Origin: Pantoea phytobeneficialis
Lineage (GTDB): Bacteria; Pseudomonadota; Gammaproteobacteria; Enterobacterales; Enterobacteriaceae
Direction: 5' to 3'
DNA length: 64,000 bases
NCBI RefSeq assembly: GCF_009728735.1
Contig: NZ_CP024636.1
Coordinates: forward strand, 3,138,155 to 3,202,154
This document shows, piece after piece, positions 59,151 to 64,000 of the stretch. A model generated the notes under the pieces. The model was not told where the DNA came from. It ran no database searches and worked only from the letters and a program-made list of their open reading frames with translations. Position 1 is the first letter of the stretch; each line of letters starts with the position of its first letter. Position numbers and translations under genes: made by a program.

Positions 59151-59828
59151 ATGGACTACACGCTGACACGCGTAGACCCAAACGGGGGCGATAACGATCG
59201 CTATCCGCTGCAAAAACAGGAGATTGTCGCCGATCCTCTGGAGCAGCATGTTCACCGCAGCGTCTACATGGGCAAACTTGAGCATGCCCTGCACGACATG
59301 GTGAACTGGGGACGTAAAAACTCTCTCTGGCCGTATAACTTCGGCCTTTCCTGTTGCTACGTGGAAATGACCACGTCATTTACTGCGGTGCATGACGTGG
59401 CGCGTTTTGGTGCGGAAGTTATGCGTGCCTCCCCGCGTCAGGCTGACTTCATGGTGATTGCCGGTACGCCCTTTACCAAGATGGCACCGGTGATTCAGCG
59501 TTTGTATGACCAGATGCTGGAACCCAAATGGGTAATCTCGATGGGAGCCTGTGCCAACTCCGGCGGCATGTATGACATCTATTCAGTGGTGCAGGGCGTG
59601 GATAAATTTCTGCCGGTGGATGTGTACATTCCGGGCTGCCCGCCTCGTCCGGAAGCTTACATGCAGGCGCTGCTGCTGTTACGCGAGTCCATCGGTAAAG
59701 AGCGTCGTCCTCTCTCGTGGGTGGTGGGTGATCAGGGTGTGTATCGCGCCAATATGCAGTCGGAACGCGAAAGAAAACGCGGTGAACGCATTGCCGTCAC
59801 CAACCTGAGAACACCCGACGAAGTTTAA
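59151..59828 (+). CDS. nuoB: NADH-quinone oxidoreductase subunit B
   Basis: A 225-residue subunit that holds Fe-S cluster N2 next to the quinone site. The cluster cysteines are seen in [10 protein letters not shown] near residues 63-72, [11 protein letters not shown] and [13 protein letters not shown]. Close in length to E. coli NuoB (220). GAGG precedes the start, 15 bp after nuoA. A 116-bp gap to nuoC follows. Confidence 0.97.
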   Translation: MDYTLTRVDPNGGDNDRYPLQKQEIVADPLEQHVHRSVYMGKLEHALHDMVNWGRKNSLWPYNFGLSCCYVEMTTSFTAVHDVARFGAEVMRASPRQADFMVIAGTPFTKMAPVIQRLYDQMLEPKWVISMGACANSGGMYDIYSVVQGVDKFLPVDVYIPGCPPRPEAYMQALLLLRESIGKERRPLSWVVGDQGVYRANMQSERERKRGERIAVTNLRTPDEV

Positions 59829-59833
59829 GCTAC

Positions 59834-59845
59834 CCGTACACGGAT
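59834..59845 (+). repeat. CCGTACACGGAT element in the nuoB-nuoC gap
   Basis: This 12-mer starts 6 bp after the nuoB stop. The identical 12-mer occurs 8 bp after the nuoF stop (63613-63624). Both are followed by GC-rich sequence able to form local structure in spacers of about 110 bp. Confidence 0.5.
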
Positions 59846-59944
59846 GGAGCCACGGCCGCAGCAGAACACCACAATTTAATGTGTGCCGCCATCCTGACGC
59901 CTTCTTTTGAGTGCCTGATTACAGGCCGGAATGGTGAGTAACGT

Positions 59945-61744
59945 ATGACAGATTTAACCACGCAAGATCTCGCTCAGCCTGCATGGCAAACCCGGGATCA
60001 CCTGGACGACCCGGTGATCGGCGAGCTGCGTAACCGTTTTGGGCCGGACGCCTTTACCGTTCAGGCTACCCGCACCGGCATCCCGGTGGTTTGGGTGAAG
60101 CGTGAACAATTGCTGGAAATTGTTGAATTCCTTCGTAAGCTGCCGAAGCCTTACGTCATGCTTTATGATTTGCATGGCATGGATGAGCGTTTACGTACCA
60201 ACCGCGCCGGGTTACCTGCCGCGGATTTTTCCGTTTTCTATCATCTGCTATCTATTGAACGCAATCGCGACATCATGCTCAAGGTCGCGTTGTCTGAAAA
60301 CGATATGCATTTGCCAACCATCACCAAAATTTTCCCGAATGCCAACTGGTATGAGCGCGAAACCTGGGAAATGTTTGGTATGACTTTTGATGGTCACCCG
60401 CACCTGACGCGCATCATGATGCCGCAGACGTGGGAAGGGCACCCGCTGCGTAAGGACTATCCGGCGCGCGCGACTGAGTTTGACCCCTTCACGCTGACCA
60501 AGCAAAAAGAAGACCTTGAGATGGAGTCGCTGACCTTCAAGCCAGAAGAGTGGGGCATGAAGCGCAGCACCGCCAATGAGGACTTCATGTTCCTCAACCT
60601 GGGTCCGAACCACCCGTCTGCACACGGTGCGTTCCGCATCATTCTGCAACTCGACGGTGAAGAGATTGTCGATTGCGTCCCGGATGTCGGTTATCACCAC
60701 CGTGGTGCCGAAAAGATGGGTGAGCGTCAGTCCTGGCACAGCTATATTCCGTACACCGACCGTATCGAATACCTCGGCGGTTGCGTTAATGAAATGCCGT
60801 ATGTGCTGGCGGTCGAAAAATTGGCGGGTATCACCGTGCCAGATCGCGTCAATGTGATTCGCGTGATGCTGTCAGAGCTGTTCCGCATCAACAGCCATCT
60901 GCTCTATATCTCGACCTTTATTCAGGACGTCGGCGCGATGACGCCGGTGTTCTTTGCCTTTACCGACCGTCAGAAAATCTATGACGTGGTGGAAGCCATC
61001 ACCGGTTTCCGTATGCACCCGGCATGGTTCCGTATTGGTGGTGTAGCGCACGATCTGCCGAAAGGTTGGGAACGTCTGCTGCGTGACTTCCTCGACTGGA
61101 TGCCTAAGCGTCTGAAAGAGTACGACAAAGCCGCGCTTCGTAACCGCGTGTTGATGGGGCGTTCACAGGGTGTTGCCGCCTACAACATGGATGAAGCGTT
61201 GGCCTGGGGCACCACCGGTGCGGGTCTGCGCGCGACCGGTCTTGATTTTGACGTGCGTAAATGGCGCCCCTATTCAGGTTATGAACACTTCGATTTTGAG
61301 ATTCCGGTCGGTGCGGGCATCAGCGATGCCTACACCCGCGTGATGCTGAAAATGGAAGAAATGTGGCAGTCGCTGCGTATTCTGGAGCAATGCCTGAAAA
61401 ATATGCCGGAAGGGCCGTTCAAGGCGGATCACCCGCTGACCACGCCGCCGCCAAAAGAGCGCACGCTACAACACATTGAAACCCTGATTACTCACTTCCT
61501 ACAGGTTTCCTGGGGGCCGGTAATGCCGGCCAACGAATCCTTCCAGATGATCGAGGCGACCAAAGGGATCAACAGTTACTACCTGACCAGCGACGGCAGC
61601 ACCATGAGCTACCGCACCCGTGTGCGTACGCCGAGCTTCCCGCATCTGCAACAGATCCCGTCGGTGATCCGTGGCAGCCTGGTATCCGACCTGATCGTTT
61701 ACCTCGGTAGTATCGATTTTGTTATGTCAGACGTGGACCGCTAA
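59945..61744 (+). CDS. nuoC: NADH-quinone oxidoreductase subunit C/D fusion
   Basis: A 599-residue fusion of the 30-kDa (NuoC, about 1-190) and 49-kDa (NuoD, about 210-599) subunits, as in E. coli. The NuoC part has [20 protein letters not shown] and the NuoD part [32 protein letters not shown] and the C-terminal [12 protein letters not shown]. NuoD forms the quinone pocket with NuoB. nuoE begins 2 bp after its stop. Confidence 0.97.
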   Translation: MTDLTTQDLAQPAWQTRDHLDDPVIGELRNRFGPDAFTVQATRTGIPVVWVKREQLLEIVEFLRKLPKPYVMLYDLHGMDERLRTNRAGLPAADFSVFYHLLSIERNRDIMLKVALSENDMHLPTITKIFPNANWYERETWEMFGMTFDGHPHLTRIMMPQTWEGHPLRKDYPARATEFDPFTLTKQKEDLEMESLTFKPEEWGMKRSTANEDFMFLNLGPNHPSAHGAFRIILQLDGEEIVDCVPDVGYHHRGAEKMGERQSWHSYIPYTDRIEYLGGCVNEMPYVLAVEKLAGITVPDRVNVIRVMLSELFRINSHLLYISTFIQDVGAMTPVFFAFTDRQKIYDVVEAITGFRMHPAWFRIGGVAHDLPKGWERLLRDFLDWMPKRLKEYDKAALRNRVLMGRSQGVAAYNMDEALAWGTTGAGLRATGLDFDVRKWRPYSGYEHFDFEIPVGAGISDAYTRVMLKMEEMWQSLRILEQCLKNMPEGPFKADHPLTTPPPKERTLQHIETLITHFLQVSWGPVMPANESFQMIEATKGINSYYLTSDGSTMSYRTRVRTPSFPHLQQIPSVIRGSLVSDLIVYLGSIDFVMSDVDR

Positions 61745-61746
61745 TT

Positions 61747-62262
61747 ATGCACGATCAAAAAATTGCCATCCAAACGATCGACCCTAATGAGGTCTTTGTG
61801 CTGAGCGAGGCAGAACACCACTCGATTGAGCACGAAAAACACCATTACGAAGATGCGCGTGCGGCTTCGATTGAAGCCCTGAAGATCGTGCAGAAACAGC
61901 GTGGCTGGGTCCCCGATGGCGCGATTAACGCCATTGCTGAAGTGCTGGGAATTCCGGCCAGTGACGTGGAAGGTGTCGCGACCTTCTACAGCCAGATTTA
62001 TCGTCAGCCAGTGGGCCGTCATGTGATTCGCTACTGCGACAGCGTGGTGTGCCATATCACCGGTTATCAGGGTATTCAGGCCGCTTTAGAACAAAACCTG
62101 CATATCAAACCGGGCCAGACTACGCCGGACGGTCGCTTTACGCTGCTGCCGACTTGCTGCCTGGGTAACTGTGATAAAGGCCCGACCATGATGGTGGATG
62201 AAGACACCCACGTTCATCTGACGCCGGAAGGTATCGCCACTTTACTGGAGCAGTATCAATGA
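61747..62262 (+). CDS. nuoE: NADH-quinone oxidoreductase subunit E
   Basis: A 171-residue peripheral-arm subunit that binds the [2Fe-2S] cluster N1a. The four ligands are in YCDSVVC (two cysteines near residues 97-102) and [11 protein letters not shown] (near 137-145). The first 30 residues are a variable extension. It overlaps nuoF by 4 bp (ATGA). Confidence 0.97.
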   Translation: MHDQKIAIQTIDPNEVFVLSEAEHHSIEHEKHHYEDARAASIEALKIVQKQRGWVPDGAINAIAEVLGIPASDVEGVATFYSQIYRQPVGRHVIRYCDSVVCHITGYQGIQAALEQNLHIKPGQTTPDGRFTLLPTCCLGNCDKGPTMMVDEDTHVHLTPEGIATLLEQYQ

Positions 62263-63605
62263 CCATCAAACAGATCATTCGTACTGCGGAAACGCATCCT
62301 CTGACCTGGCGTCTGCGTGATGACAAACAGCCGGTGTGGATTGATGAATATCGCAGCAAAAACGGTTACGTCGGTGCCGAAAAAGCGCTGAAAGGTATGA
62401 GCCAGGACGAAATCGTCGCAGCCGTAAAAGACTCCGGTCTGAAAGGTCGCGGCGGTGCAGGTTTTAACACCGGTCTGAAATGGAGCCTGATGCCGAAAGA
62501 CGAATCCATGAACATCCGTTACCTGCTGTGTAACGCCGATGAAATGGAGCCGGGCACCTATAAAGACCGCCTGCTGATGGAACAAATGCCGCACCAGTTG
62601 GTGGAAGGTATGTTGATCAGCGCCTTTGCGTTGAAAGCTTACCGTGGCTACATCTTCCTGCGTGGTGAATACATCGAAGCAGCGGCCAACCTGCGTAAAG
62701 CGATTGCCGAAGCCACCGAAGCGGGCTTTATCGGTAAAAACATCCTCGGCACCGGCTTTGATTTCGAGCTGTTCGTGCATACCGGGGCAGGCCGCTACAT
62801 TTGTGGTGAAGAGACAGCGTTAATCAACTCACTGGAAGGACGTCGCGCTAACCCGCGTTCCAAGCCACCGTTCCCGGCCAGCGCCGGTGTGTGGGGCAAA
62901 CCGACCTGTGTTAACAACGTTGAGACGCTGTCAAATGTGCCTGCCATCTTCCTCAATGGGGTGGATTGGTACAAGAACATCTCAAAAAGTGAAGACACCG
63001 GCACCAAAATGATGGGCTTCTCAGGCCGCGTAAAAAATCCGGGTGTCTGGGAATTGCCGTTCGGTACTACCGCGCGTGAAATCCTCGAAGACTATGCAGG
63101 TGGCATGCGCGATGGCCTGAAGTTCAAAGCCTGGCAGCCAGGTGGCGCAGGGACCGACTTCCTCACCGATCAGCATCTCGACCTGCCGATGGAATTTGCC
63201 AGCATTGGTAAAGCCGGTAGTCGTCTGGGTACCGCGCTGGCGATGGCGGTGGATCATGAGATCAACATGGTCTCGCTGGTGCGCAATCTGGAAGAGTTCT
63301 TTGCTCGCGAATCCTGCGGCTGGTGTACGCCATGCCGTGATGGTTTGCCGTGGAGCGTGAAGATCCTGCGTGCACTGGAGCAAAAGCAAGGTCAGCCGGG
63401 TGATATCGAAACCCTGCAACAACTTTGCCGTCAGCTTGGCCCAGGTAAAACCTTCTGTGCGCATGCGCCGGGTGCCGTCGAGCCGCTGCAAAGCGCGATT
63501 AAATATTTCCGTGAAGAGTTTGAAGCCGGCATTGCGCCGCAGGTGTTTGGCAATACCCGCGCTATTGGCGGTATTCAGCCCAACCTGCTGAAAGCGCGCT
63601 GGTAA
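62259..63605 (+). CDS. nuoF: NADH-quinone oxidoreductase subunit F
   Basis: A 448-residue subunit holding FMN, the NADH site and [4Fe-4S] cluster N3. Visible are the glycine-rich FMN/NADH regions [16 protein letters not shown] and [33 protein letters not shown], and the N3 ligands in [12 protein letters not shown] near residue 350 with a later cysteine in [10 protein letters not shown]. It is coupled to nuoE. A 106-bp gap to nuoG follows. Confidence 0.98.
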   Translation: MTIKQIIRTAETHPLTWRLRDDKQPVWIDEYRSKNGYVGAEKALKGMSQDEIVAAVKDSGLKGRGGAGFNTGLKWSLMPKDESMNIRYLLCNADEMEPGTYKDRLLMEQMPHQLVEGMLISAFALKAYRGYIFLRGEYIEAAANLRKAIAEATEAGFIGKNILGTGFDFELFVHTGAGRYICGEETALINSLEGRRANPRSKPPFPASAGVWGKPTCVNNVETLSNVPAIFLNGVDWYKNISKSEDTGTKMMGFSGRVKNPGVWELPFGTTAREILEDYAGGMRDGLKFKAWQPGGAGTDFLTDQHLDLPMEFASIGKAGSRLGTALAMAVDHEINMVSLVRNLEEFFARESCGWCTPCRDGLPWSVKILRALEQKQGQPGDIETLQQLCRQLGPGKTFCAHAPGAVEPLQSAIKYFREEFEAGIAPQVFGNTRAIGGIQPNLLKARW

Positions 63606-63612
63606 TCAGCCG

Positions 63613-63624
63613 CCGTACACGGAT
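63613..63624 (+). repeat. CCGTACACGGAT element in the nuoF-nuoG gap
   Basis: Identical to 59834-59845 and placed the same way, 8 bp after the nuoF stop. Confidence 0.5.
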
Positions 63625-63711
63625 AACCCTGTGGCGAGAGCATCGCGGCGGGGGAAAGAAAGAGATGTTTAACGCTCGTCTTCGGACGGGCCTTACGGAA
63701 GCATATTCACT

Positions 63712-64000
63712 ATGGCTACAATCCATGTAGACGGTAAAGAGTATGATGTGAACGGGGCGGACAACCTGCTACAGGCTTGTCTCTCCCTGGGCCTTGATAT
63801 TCCTTATTTTTGCTGGCATCCCGCGTTGGGAAGCGTAGGTGCCTGCCGCCAGTGTGCGGTAAAGCAATTCCAGAATGCCGAAGATACTCGCGGCCGCCTT
63901 GTTATGTCCTGCATGACACCGGCGTCGGACGGCACTTTTATCTCCATCGACGATGGCGAAGCGAAAGAGTTTCGTGAAAGCGTGGTGGAGTGGCTGATGA
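63712..64000 (+). CDS. nuoG: NADH-quinone oxidoreductase subunit G (5' end only)
   Basis: The first 96 codons of NuoG run off the right edge. The N-terminal ferredoxin-like domain shows [20 protein letters not shown] and the [2Fe-2S] ligand pattern in [19 protein letters not shown], with a further cysteine in VMSCMTP. NuoG is the large Fe-S subunit of the peripheral arm of complex I. Confidence 0.96.
   Translation, partial: MATIHVDGKEYDVNGADNLLQACLSLGLDIPYFCWHPALGSVGACRQCAVKQFQNAEDTRGRLVMSCMTPASDGTFISIDDGEAKEFRESVVEWLM

Overview
The window comes from the chromosome of an enterobacterium of the Erwiniaceae type, most likely Pantoea or a close relative. This rests on near full-length similarity of almost every gene to Escherichia coli proteins as I remember them, on gene order matching the E. 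coli 52-minute region, and on a recurring palindromic repeat (GTAGCGGCGCGATTTATCGC core) that I associate with Pantoea/Erwinia genomes. No database search was possible, so the genus is an inference.

Layout. 1-5931: end of prmB, then aroC, mepA, yfcA, epmC and yfcL on the plus strand, with mnmC convergent. 6088-11659: fabB with clear FadR and FabR sites, the MFS gene yfcJ, a MocR-type regulator divergent from a rhodanese gene, and flk. 11766-18634: an accessory block holding a tripartite tricarboxylate transporter (tctCBA) divergent from its two-component system (tctDE), and an EamA exporter divergent from an AraC-type regulator. 18687-27820: pdxB, usg, truA, dedA, accD, folC, dedD, cvpA and purF in the order known from E. 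coli, with a PurR box before cvpA. 28391-34474: two tandem invasin/intimin-like inverse autotransporters, the main accessory insertion, in AT-rich surroundings. 34596-40947: ubiX, the hisJQMP basic amino acid ABC transporter (sigma-54/NtrC-type promoter), yfcH, yfcF and yfcD. 40977-48583: a second accessory block with a polyamine/GABA-type ABC transporter and a GABA aminotransferase-like gene arranged around a GabR/MocR-like regulator. 48687-58031: pta, ackA, yfbV, yfbU, yfbT, yfbR, alaA and lrhA. 58692-64000: the nuo operon for complex I (nuoA, B, CD, E, F and the start of G).

How the genes work together. Most of the window is core metabolism: chorismate, fatty acid, pyridoxal phosphate, folate, purine and ubiquinone synthesis, acetate overflow (pta-ackA) and respiration (nuo). 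The accessory blocks add surface adhesion (invasins), tricarboxylate uptake, and GABA or polyamine uptake and breakdown, which would suit a plant- or host-associated life. REP-like palindromes sit at several operon ends.

I found no CRISPR array, prophage, insertion sequence, rRNA or tRNA gene, and no convincing new multigene system. The most interesting open items are the tandem invasins with a duplicated leader and different numbers of a two-domain module, a 31-codon ORF with a strong Shine-Dalgarno sequence upstream of lrhA, a perfect 22-bp palindrome upstream of nuoA, a shared 12-mer in two long nuo spacers, and the split GABA/polyamine cluster.
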